DNA of 64,000 nt from Nonomuraea harbinensis (GTDB lineage: Bacteria; Actinomycetota; Actinomycetes; Streptosporangiales; Streptosporangiaceae): contig NZ_JAHKRN010000029.1 of assembly GCF_019396385.1 (NCBI RefSeq), positions 1 through 64,000 on the forward strand, read 5' to 3'. The notes beneath the pieces are model-generated. The model was not told where the DNA came from. It searched no databases and saw only the letters and a list, made by a program, of their open reading frames with translations. Positions 8,358-15,623 of the stretch are shown here, piece after piece (the first letter of the stretch is position 1; every line of letters begins with the position of its first letter). The translations under genes were made by a program, and so were the position numbers.

Positions 8358-9560
8358 TCAGTGGACGATGGCCAGCATCACGTCCGACGCCGACGGGCGG
8401 TCTTCCGGGCGTTTGGCGAGGCAGACGCCGACGACGCCGCGCAGCGACTGCGGCAGCGGTGACAGGTCGGGGTGGAACGTGAGCACCCGATTGAAGATCG
8501 CGGGCACGGTGTCCTCCCCGAACGCGGGGCGTCCGGTGGCCGCGAACATCATCGTCACCGCCCAGCTGAACACGTCGGACGGCGGGCCCACCGGAGTGCC
8601 GGATAACTGCTCCGGCGACATGTAGGCGGGGGTGCCGACCATCTTGCCCGAGGTCACCGTCACCTGGTCGAGCGCCCGCGCGATGCCGAAGTCGATCACC
8701 CGGGGCCCGTCGTGGCCGATCAGCACGTTGCTCGGCTTGAAGTCGCGGTGGACGACCCCCGCCTTGTGGATGGCGGCCAGCGCCCCCGATGTGGACAACG
8801 CCAGGCGGGTGAGGCCGTCTTCGTCACGCGGCCCGTGACGGCGCACGAGCTGCTCAAGGGACGGGCCTTCCACGTACTCGCTGACGATGTAGGCGGACTG
8901 GCCGGTGATGCTCACGTCGAGCACCCGCGCGGTGGAGAAGGTCGCCACGCGCCGGGCCGCGTCGACCTCCCTGGCGAACCTGGCCCGCGCCGTCTCGTCG
9001 ACCAGATCGTGCAGCACCTTGACCGCGACCCGCACGCCGTTGGGCGCCATCGCCAGGTAGACCGCGCCCTGCCCGCCGCGCCCGAGCGGCTGCAGCACCC
9101 GGTAGTGACCGATCCAGTCGGGCTCGCCCGGGCGTCGGTGGGCCGTGGGCGTGGTGGTGCGCTGGTGGACGTTGGGCGGAGGGTAGGTGCCCGGCGGGCC
9201 GGAAGGCGCCCCGGCCATCGCGGGGCGGCCGGAACGTGCCCTGGCCATGGCGGGCACCAGGATGCCCGAGTGGATCACGCTGCCGATCCAGCCCGCGACG
9301 AACATGAGGGAGACGATCGTGCTCATCGGCTCGGGAATGTCGTCGACCTGGTCGTACATCGTGATCGCGATGATGAAGACGCCCACGTTGACGGTGTAGA
9401 GGCCGGCGGCGACGAGCTGTCCGACGCTCCTCAGCCAGAAGGCCGCGAACCCGATCGTGAACGGCGTCGCCAAGCCGCACGAGAACAGCGGGAGGGCCGC
9501 CCAGACGACCGCGGCCGCCCAGGCCCCGCCGCTCGGGCGGCTCGGATGGTGCAACGACAT
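8358..9560 (-). CDS. Membrane serine/threonine protein kinase
   Basis: Hanks-type kinase of 400 residues. The catalytic domain is C-terminal (about 150-400) and complete: GRGGQGAVY glycine loop (160-168), Lys181 in VAVK, HRDFKPSN (271-278, catalytic Asp273), DFG (290-292) and SPE (315-317). Three or four hydrophobic segments occupy residues 14-105, so the membrane part precedes the kinase, the reverse of the common PknB arrangement with an extracellular C-terminal sensor. A Pro-rich linker joins the two. The gene lies inside the nuo cluster, immediately before the nuoI promoter region and divergent from nuoI. Confidence 0.92.
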   Translation of the reverse strand: MSLHHPSRPSGGAWAAAVVWAALPLFSCGLATPFTIGFAAFWLRSVGQLVAAGLYTVNVGVFIIAITMYDQVDDIPEPMSTIVSLMFVAGWIGSVIHSGILVPAMARARSGRPAMAGAPSGPPGTYPPPNVHQRTTTPTAHRRPGEPDWIGHYRVLQPLGRGGQGAVYLAMAPNGVRVAVKVLHDLVDETARARFAREVDAARRVATFSTARVLDVSITGQSAYIVSEYVEGPSLEQLVRRHGPRDEDGLTRLALSTSGALAAIHKAGVVHRDFKPSNVLIGHDGPRVIDFGIARALDQVTVTSGKMVGTPAYMSPEQLSGTPVGPPSDVFSWAVTMMFAATGRPAFGEDTVPAIFNRVLTFHPDLSPLPQSLRGVVGVCLAKRPEDRPSASDVMLAIVH

Positions 9561-9610
9561 GGCGAGAGACTACATCTGTGTTCCTACACATATCGGACGG
9601 TAGGCTTACT

Positions 9611-9662
9611 TGTGGATAACTTCCCCTGGGGCTGTGGATAGCTGTGGAAAACCTGGGGACAA
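9611..9662 (-). promoter_or_regulatory. DnaA-box cluster upstream of nuoI
   Basis: Read on the minus strand, four 9-mers match or nearly match the DnaA box: TTATCCACA (9611-9619, perfect), CTATCCACA (9633-9641), TTTTCCACA (9643-9651) and TTGTCCCCA (9654-9662). All point the same way within 52 bases, in the intergenic region between the kinase and nuoI. No dnaA, dnaN or gyrB is nearby, so this is not the chromosomal origin; it could titrate DnaA or place nuoI under DnaA control. Confidence 0.7.
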
Positions 9663-9711
9663 CAGGCTGGCGCATTCACGCGCGAGGCCAAGTGCGTCAT
9701 GATGTTGAGCC

Positions 9712-10848
9712 ATGGCACGGATACCAGGCGTAGGGCTGGCGAGAGGGTTGACCATCACCCTCCGCCGCATGCTGCGCAGATCCGTGACCCAGCAGTATCC
9801 AGAGGTGAAACCCGATCTGCCGCCCCGCAGTCGCGGCGTCATCGCCCTGGTCGAGGAGAACTGCACCTCGTGCATGCTGTGTGCCCGGGAGTGCCCCGAC
9901 TGGTGCATCTACATCGACTCGCACAAGGAGACCATCCCCGCGCCCGAAGGCGGCCGGCCCCGCCAGCGAAACGTGCTCGACCGGTTCGCGATCGACTTCG
10001 CCCTCTGCATGTACTGCGGCATCTGCATCGAGGTGTGCCCGTTCGACGCGCTGTTCTGGTCGCCGGAGTTCGAGTACGCCGAGGGCGACATCCGCAACCT
10101 TCTCCATGAGAAGGACAAGCTGGCCACCTGGGTTCCCACGGTTCCGCCGCCACCGCCCCACGACTCCGGCGCCGACCTGCCCAAGGAGCTCTCGGCCGCG
10201 CCCCGCCGCCCCGCCCGCGCCCGAGGCGCCGAACCGTCCACGCCCTCCCGCCCCCCTCGTACGTCCACGGGTCCGGCGGAAACCCCGCGCAAGCCGGAGG
10301 CCCGCACGACACCGACGGAAGCCCTTCCGGCGTCGGAAGCACCGCCCACGGAAAGGTCCCACAGGGAAGGGCCTCACGGGGAAGGGCGTCACGCAGAAGG
10401 GCCCCACGGGGAAGGGCGCCACACGGAAGGCACGCCGCTGACAGAAGGCGCGGACGACTCGCCCGGCGCAGGTTCCGCGCCTCCGGCGACTTCCACGACG
10501 GACCACGGCAACAGGCCTTCCGCCACATCCGGTGCGCCCACCGAGACACCGTCGGCGGGTGGAGGCCCGACGTCGTCCACAGCCGGAGAGCCTGGCCAGG
10601 CGTCGTCCACAGAGGGGACGCCTGGACGCGAGCCGTCCACGGACGGGACGCCTGGACCGGAGTTGTCCACAGGCGGGGAGTCGGGGGAGAAGTTGTCCAC
10701 AGGCTCGGCGCGATCGCAGCCGGAGCCTGCTTCGGGGGAGCAAACTTCAGGCGCGAGACCGCGAAGGCGGAGGATGGCCGATCCTCGTTCCATCCGCCCG
10801 CCCGGTCGGCTCGGCCCGGAAGAGCCCAAGGAGCGCGAGGAGGAATAG
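9712..10848 (+). CDS. nuoI: NADH-quinone oxidoreductase subunit I with long C-terminal extension
   Basis: Peripheral-arm ferredoxin-like subunit carrying clusters N6a and N6b. Residues 1-140 are a normal NuoI with both 4Fe-4S motifs: Cys51, 54, 57, 61 and Cys99, 102, 105, 109, each ending CP. The remaining 235 residues are a low-complexity tail rich in Pro, Thr, Ser, Gly, Glu and His, so the protein is about twice the usual length. The tail is encoded by two tandem arrays: 15-bp units (10350-10424) and 30-bp units each carrying a DnaA-box-like 9-mer (10573-10701). It opens the second nuo block; its stop TAG shares one base with the nuoJ GTG. Confidence 0.93.
   Translation: MARIPGVGLARGLTITLRRMLRRSVTQQYPEVKPDLPPRSRGVIALVEENCTSCMLCARECPDWCIYIDSHKETIPAPEGGRPRQRNVLDRFAIDFALCMYCGICIEVCPFDALFWSPEFEYAEGDIRNLLHEKDKLATWVPTVPPPPPHDSGADLPKELSAAPRRPARARGAEPSTPSRPPRTSTGPAETPRKPEARTTPTEALPASEAPPTERSHREGPHGEGRHAEGPHGEGRHTEGTPLTEGADDSPGAGSAPPATSTTDHGNRPSATSGAPTETPSAGGGPTSSTAGEPGQASSTEGTPGREPSTDGTPGPELSTGGESGEKLSTGSARSQPEPASGEQTSGARPRRRRMADPRSIRPPGRLGPEEPKEREEE
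10350..10424 (+). repeat. 15-bp tandem repeat in nuoI
   Basis: Five head-to-tail 15-bp units of the form GGAAGGGCCTCACGG, with a few substitutions each, encode the alternating pentapeptides EGPHG and EGRHA in the NuoI tail. The His/Glu/Gly composition could bind metal, but it may simply be a replication-slippage product. Confidence 0.8.
10573..10701 (+). repeat. 30-bp tandem repeat with one DnaA-box-like 9-mer per unit, in nuoI
   Basis: Five units with an exact 30-bp period. The conserved 9-mers are TCGTCCACA (10573), TCGTCCACA (10603), CCGTCCACG (10633), TTGTCCACA (10663) and TTGTCCACA (10693). TTGTCCACA is the DnaA-box form preferred in GC-rich actinobacteria. Between the boxes lie variants of GGGGACGCCTGGA. 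The repeat is in frame and encodes SSTEGTPGRE-like decapeptides. Units abut without unique spacers, so it is not a CRISPR array. Confidence 0.85.
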
Positions 10849-11495
10849 TGACCGAGGCGGTGCCCTCCTATCTGTCACCCACAGGACAAGAGATCGTCTT
10901 CTTGCTGCTGGGGGCAGTGGCGGTAGGTTCGGCGCTGCTCGTCGTCACGACGAAACAACTCGTCCACGCGGCCCTGTGGCTGGTGGTCGCGTTCGGCGCG
11001 CTGGCGGGCTGTTACCTGGTGCTCACCGCCGAGTTCGTGGCGTGGGTGCAGGTGCTCATCTACGTGGGCGCCGTGATCGTGCTGCTGCTGTTCGGCATCA
11101 TGCTGACCCGGGCCCCGGTCGGCCGCTCCACCGATCTCGACAGCGGCAACCGGGTTGCAGCGGCCGTGGTGGCGCTGGCGACGGCAGGCGTCCTGGTGAC
11201 GGTGGTGATCGACGGCTTCCGCACCGCCTACGCGCCGTTGACCCCAGGCGCGGGCGCGGCGAGTGAGCTGGGGGCGAGCATCTTCAGCACGTGGGTGCTC
11301 CCGTTCGAGGCCCTGTCCGTCCTGCTGCTCGCCGCCCTGATCGGCGCCATTGTCCTGTCCCGCACCGACATCCGCGGCGGCGCGTCCGACCCTGCCGACG
11401 CATCTGGCGTGCCCCCGCCCGCCGACCCTGTGGACGATCCATCCCGTACGGGGACGTCCGGCGGTTCACCGCCCGATCAGACCGGGGGTCATTAG
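10848..11495 (+). CDS. nuoJ: NADH-quinone oxidoreductase subunit J
   Basis: Membrane-arm subunit, 215 residues, five predicted helices, with the conserved segment VQVLIYVGAVIVLLLFGIML. A hydrophilic Pro/Asp-rich tail of about 40 residues follows the last helix. The GTG start shares its first base with the nuoI stop (TAGTG), behind GAGGAGGA (10837-10844). A DnaA-box-like 9-mer (TCGTCCACA on the minus strand, 11429-11437) lies in the tail. Confidence 0.93.
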   Translation: MTEAVPSYLSPTGQEIVFLLLGAVAVGSALLVVTTKQLVHAALWLVVAFGALAGCYLVLTAEFVAWVQVLIYVGAVIVLLLFGIMLTRAPVGRSTDLDSGNRVAAAVVALATAGVLVTVVIDGFRTAYAPLTPGAGAASELGASIFSTWVLPFEALSVLLLAALIGAIVLSRTDIRGGASDPADASGVPPPADPVDDPSRTGTSGGSPPDQTGGH

Positions 11496-12091
11496 TGCAC
11501 ATCGTCTACCCGGCGGTTGTCGCCGCGCTCCTGTTCTCCATCGGCGTCTACGGCGTGCTCGCCCGGCGCAACACGATCCTCGTGCTGATGTCGGTCGAGC
11601 TGATGCTCAACGCCGTCAACCTCAACCTCGTCGCGTTCGACGTGTGGCTGGGGGACAGGCTCCACAGCGGCCAAGTCCTGACCCTGTTCGTCATCGTCAT
11701 CGCCGCCGCCGAGGTGGGGGTCGGCCTGGCGATCGTCCTGGCCCTGTTCCGCAACCGCAAGACGGTCGACATCGACCACCTCCGCGACCTGGCCGAGCCC
11801 GCCGACGACCCCACGCCCGAAGACGAGACGAGAAGCGCCGCACCGCACGCCCACGTACCCGCCGACGCCGTGCCCGCCCTCGCCGGCGTCGCACCGCTCC
11901 GAAGCCCATCACGGAGTGCCGGCACCAGCAGCGCCCCCGACGCGAGCACGCCGGTGGGCCGAGGCGAGGGGCAGCCCGCTGAGGACGACTCGTCCACCCC
12001 GGAAGGGCAGTCCGATGAGGACGCCTCGTCCACCTCAGAGGGGCCGTCCGCTGAGGATGGGCGCCATGTCAGGCGAGGGGGCGGGTCGTGA
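11495..12091 (+). CDS. nuoK: NADH-quinone oxidoreductase subunit K with C-terminal extension
   Basis: Membrane-arm subunit. The first 100 residues are a standard NuoK with three helices, including SVELMLNAVNLNLVAF and AAAEVGVGLAIVLALFRN with their conserved membrane Glu residues. The product is 198 residues, twice the usual length, because of an acidic low-complexity tail. The tail contains a 36-bp near-repeat carrying TCGTCCACC twice (11990 and 12026), again DnaA-box-like. The GTG start overlaps the nuoJ TAG by one base, and the stop overlaps the nuoL start as GTGA. Confidence 0.93.
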   Translation: MHIVYPAVVAALLFSIGVYGVLARRNTILVLMSVELMLNAVNLNLVAFDVWLGDRLHSGQVLTLFVIVIAAAEVGVGLAIVLALFRNRKTVDIDHLRDLAEPADDPTPEDETRSAAPHAHVPADAVPALAGVAPLRSPSRSAGTSSAPDASTPVGRGEGQPAEDDSSTPEGQSDEDASSTSEGPSAEDGRHVRRGGGS

Positions 12092-13962
12092 CGAACTTTC
12101 CGCTGCTGACCGTGCTCCTGCCGTTCGCGGCCGCCGCCGCCGGACTGTTGCTCTCCCGGCGCGGACGTGCGGAGGGCGCGAACACCAGGGCCGCCTGGAT
12201 CGCGGTGATCCCGACAGCCGGTGCCGCCGTGCTCGCCGTCTGGCTGGCGTGGGGTCAGGGGTTCGCGTTCCTGGAGGGCGGGCCGCGGCCGGCGCCGGTG
12301 GGCGCCACCTACGGCACCGTCGTCACCGGCAGCGTCCCGATCTCGCTCACCCTGCAGGCCGACGACCTGTCCGCCCTGCTCGGCGTGCTGGTCACGCTCG
12401 TGGCGCTGGCCGTCCAGGTCTACTCGATCGGATACCTCAGAGACGACCCCCGCTACCCGTCCTACAGCGCCTTCGTCAGCCTGTTCACCGCGGCCATGCT
12501 GCTCGTGGTGTACGCGGGCGACCTCCTGGTCCTCTACGTGGGCTGGGAGATCATGGGCCTCTGCTCCTACCTGCTCATCGGCCACTGGTGGGAAGACCTG
12601 GGCAACTCCCGCGCCGCCATCAAGGCGTTCCTGGTGACCCGGCTGGGCGACGTCGGCTTCCTGTTCGGCATCTTCGTGCTGGGCATCGGCGCGGGCAGCT
12701 TCCGCATCGCCGACGTGCTCGCCGCCGTGCCCCAGATGTCCTCGGGCACGCTGGTGGCCGCCACGCTGCTGTTGCTCGCCGGCGTCGCGGGCAAGAGCGC
12801 GCAGGTGCCGCTGCACACCTGGCTGCCCGACGCGATGGCGGGCCCGACGCCGATCAGCGCGCTGATCCACGCCGCGACCATGGTCGCCGCCGGCATCTTC
12901 ATCGTCGCCCGGCTGTTCCCCGCCTTCACCGCCGCGGGGCCCACGATGGACGTGCTCGCGGTCATGGCCGCGCTCGGCATGCTCGGGGCCGCTCTGGCCG
13001 CGCTCGCCCAGGACGATCTCAAACGTGTCCTGGCGTACTCGACGGTCAGCCAGCTCGCCTACATGGCGGGCGGCCTCGCCGCGGGGTCCGACACGGCCGC
13101 GATCTTCCATCTGGTCACGCACGGCGCGTTCAAGGCGCTGCTGTTCCTCTGCGCCGGCCTGGTGATCCACCACGTCGGCGCCAACCTGATGAGCCAGATG
13201 GGCGGGCTCCGGCGCGACCTGCCCGTCACGTTCGCCGCGACCACGGTGGGCTTCGCCGCCCTCATGGGCCTGCCTCCGTCCAGCGGCTTCTTCAGCAAGG
13301 ACGCGCTGCTCGTGGCCATGGAGGGCGCGCTGGCGGGCGGTCTCACGGACGCCGCCGCCCTCCTTCTGTACGGGTGCGCGCTCGCGACCGTCGCGGTCAC
13401 CGGCGCGTACGCCACCAGAGCCTGGCTGCGCACGTTCTTCGGCCCGCCGCGGACGGTCGCGCTGCCGGAGCCCGAGCCCGGCACCGCGCACGTCATCGAC
13501 ACCCGCGAGGGCCCACGCACCATGCTGGTGCCGGTCGCGCTTCTCGCGGTCCCGGCCCTGCTGCTCGGGTTCGCCGCCGAGCCGCATCTCGATCTGCCGG
13601 TCGCGGTCGTCAGCGTGGCCCTCGCGCTGCTCGGCGCGGGCGTGGTGTACGTCGCCTGGCGCGCCGATCCGCTGGCCGACCCTGCCCGGCTGCTGGGGGT
13701 GCTGCGGGTGCCGTGTGAGCGGGCGTTCTACGTCGACGGCCTCTACTCGGCGGTCGTGGTCAGACCGGTGCTGGCCCTGGCCAGAGGGGTTCTGCGGACC
13801 GACGACGTGGTGGTCGACGGCGCGGTGCGCGGCTCGGGCCGTGCCGCGCGCGGGCTCTCCGGCCTGCTGCGACTAGCCCAGAACGGCAACGTCCAGCTCT
13901 ACCTGAGCGGCCTGCTGGCGGGGGTCCTCCTGATCGCGGTGGGGGCGGTGGTGTTCGCATGA
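12088..13962 (+). CDS. nuoL: NADH-quinone oxidoreductase subunit L
   Basis: Antiporter-like proton-pumping subunit, 624 residues, about 16 transmembrane helices, a normal length. Key charged residues of the family are visible: the Glu in YVGWEIMGLCSYLLIG and the Lys in GVAGKSAQVPLHTWLPDAM, followed by PTPISALIHAATMV. The C-terminal part forms the lateral helix region. The GTG start overlaps nuoK by four bases and the stop overlaps nuoM as ATGA. Confidence 0.96.
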   Translation: MTNFPLLTVLLPFAAAAAGLLLSRRGRAEGANTRAAWIAVIPTAGAAVLAVWLAWGQGFAFLEGGPRPAPVGATYGTVVTGSVPISLTLQADDLSALLGVLVTLVALAVQVYSIGYLRDDPRYPSYSAFVSLFTAAMLLVVYAGDLLVLYVGWEIMGLCSYLLIGHWWEDLGNSRAAIKAFLVTRLGDVGFLFGIFVLGIGAGSFRIADVLAAVPQMSSGTLVAATLLLLAGVAGKSAQVPLHTWLPDAMAGPTPISALIHAATMVAAGIFIVARLFPAFTAAGPTMDVLAVMAALGMLGAALAALAQDDLKRVLAYSTVSQLAYMAGGLAAGSDTAAIFHLVTHGAFKALLFLCAGLVIHHVGANLMSQMGGLRRDLPVTFAATTVGFAALMGLPPSSGFFSKDALLVAMEGALAGGLTDAAALLLYGCALATVAVTGAYATRAWLRTFFGPPRTVALPEPEPGTAHVIDTREGPRTMLVPVALLAVPALLLGFAAEPHLDLPVAVVSVALALLGAGVVYVAWRADPLADPARLLGVLRVPCERAFYVDGLYSAVVVRPVLALARGVLRTDDVVVDGAVRGSGRAARGLSGLLRLAQNGNVQLYLSGLLAGVLLIAVGAVVFA

Positions 13963-15623
13963 GCGGATGGCTTTCCGTCGGGATGGTCACGGTGCCGCTG
14001 TTGGGGGCGCTGCTGCTTCTGGTCGCGGCCGACGCGTTGCGTCCGGTGCTGCGCGTGTACGGCATGGCGGTGTCCGGTGTGACGCTGGGCCTGGCCGTGG
14101 TGATGGTCGCCACGTTCGACTACGGGCAGGCGGCGCGGCCGCAGTTCACCGTGGACGTGGCGTGGATTCCCGGGCTCGACCTCCGCTTCCAGCTCGGCGT
14201 GGACGGCATCTCGCTGCCGTTGGTCGCGCTGACGGCCCTGCTGACGTTTCTCTGTTTCGCCTACCTTGGCTGGGGCGACGGAGCTGGGCCGGGCCAGCTC
14301 CTGCGTCCCAGGGCGGGCGGTGCGCGGCCGAGGGCGCTGGTGTTCACGCTGCTGGTGCTCGAAGTCGGCATGATCGGCACGTTCCTCGCCCTCGACCTGC
14401 TGCTGTTCTTCGTGTTCTTCGAGATCGTGCTCGTGCCGATGTACTTCCTGATCGCCATCTGGGGCGGCGAGAGGCGCAGGGCGGCGGCGATCAAGTTCAT
14501 CCTCTACACGCTGCTCGGGTCCGTCGTGATGCTTCTCGGCCTGCTGCTCATCTGGGCGCAGGCGGGCACGCTCGACATCGTCGCCCTGGCCCAGAGCCAC
14601 GGGGCGGGCATGAGCCGGGCGGTGCAGGTGGTGGCGTTCGTGGCGGTGGGGCTCGGGCTCGCGGTCAAGACGCCGATGTGGCCGCTGCACACCTGGCTGC
14701 CCGACGCCCACACCGAGGCGCCCACGGTCGGGTCCGTCCTGCTGGCCGGGGTGCTGCTGAAGATGGGCACCTACGGCTTCGCCAGGATCGCGATCCCGGT
14801 CCTGCCCGAGGGCGCGGCGGCCGTCGCGCCGTGGCTGGGTGCGCTCGCCGTGGTCGGCATCGTCTACGGCGCCCTGGCCTGCCTGGCGCAGCGCGACCTG
14901 AAGCGGATGATCGCCTACTCGTCGGTGGGTCACATGGGTTTCGTGCTGCTGGGCTTCGCCACGCTCACGCCCACGGGCATCAACGGCGCCCTGTTCGCGA
15001 ACATCGCCCACGGCCTGATCACCGGCCTGCTGTTCTTCCTGGCCGGGGCGATCAAGGACCGCTACCACACGGCCGACATCCCCTCGCTGGGCGGCGGCAT
15101 GCTGGCCACGCTGCCGCGTCTGGGCGCGGTCCTCACGTTCGCCGCCATCGCGTCGCTGGGGTTGCCGGGGCTGGCCGGGTTCTGGGGGGAGATGCTGGCG
15201 CTGTTCGGCGCCTTCCAACCGGCCGAGTCGCTGCCTCGCGGGCTGTTCCTCACCTTCATGGTCATCGGCGGTCTGGGCGCGGTGCTGACGGCGGCGTACT
15301 TCCTGGTCATGCTCTCCCGCGTCACCCACGGCGCCCCCGCGGCCGCCGGCGGGGCGGCGCCGGTCGGCGTGCCGGGGCCGGGCGCCGCGGGTGAGGGTGT
15401 CGTCGGCCGGCTGAGCGCGACGCTTCCCGAAGCGCCGGACGAGCGGCCGGTTCATGCGCTGCCCGGTGCCGCGGGGCCCCCGGGGATGGCCGACATCCGG
15501 CGGCACGAGCTCGTCGCCTGGGTGCCGTTGATCGGGCTCATCCTGCTGTTCGGGCTCTGGCCCGGCCTGCTGCTCTCCCTCACCACACCGGCCGTGCAGA
15601 TCCTGCTGGGAGCCCTGCCATGA
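13959..15623 (+). CDS. nuoM: NADH-quinone oxidoreductase subunit M
   Basis: Second antiporter-like pump, 554 residues, about 14 helices. The conserved Glu is in FFEIVLVPMYFLIAIWGG and the conserved Lys in GLAVKTPMWPLHTWLPDAH, followed by TEAPTVGSVLLAGVLLKMG. A Gly/Ala/Pro-rich hydrophilic insert of about 60 residues near residue 460 is longer than in most homologues. Overlaps both neighbours by four bases, indicating translational coupling. Confidence 0.96.
   Translation: MSGWLSVGMVTVPLLGALLLLVAADALRPVLRVYGMAVSGVTLGLAVVMVATFDYGQAARPQFTVDVAWIPGLDLRFQLGVDGISLPLVALTALLTFLCFAYLGWGDGAGPGQLLRPRAGGARPRALVFTLLVLEVGMIGTFLALDLLLFFVFFEIVLVPMYFLIAIWGGERRRAAAIKFILYTLLGSVVMLLGLLLIWAQAGTLDIVALAQSHGAGMSRAVQVVAFVAVGLGLAVKTPMWPLHTWLPDAHTEAPTVGSVLLAGVLLKMGTYGFARIAIPVLPEGAAAVAPWLGALAVVGIVYGALACLAQRDLKRMIAYSSVGHMGFVLLGFATLTPTGINGALFANIAHGLITGLLFFLAGAIKDRYHTADIPSLGGGMLATLPRLGAVLTFAAIASLGLPGLAGFWGEMLALFGAFQPAESLPRGLFLTFMVIGGLGAVLTAAYFLVMLSRVTHGAPAAAGGAAPVGVPGPGAAGEGVVGRLSATLPEAPDERPVHALPGAAGPPGMADIRRHELVAWVPLIGLILLFGLWPGLLLSLTTPAVQILLGALP

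Noticed and set aside
10573..10701. CRISPR-like array
   Set aside because: Repeats abut with a constant 30-bp period, have no unique spacers, are in frame within nuoI, and no cas genes are nearby.
9611..10701. Chromosomal replication origin
   Set aside because: DnaA boxes are present, but no dnaA, dnaN, recF or gyrB, no AT-rich unwinding region, and boxes lie within or beside nuo genes.
11548..13587. Long minus-strand open frame opposite nuoK and nuoL
   Set aside because: Antisense shadow of strongly supported genes, with low-complexity composition.
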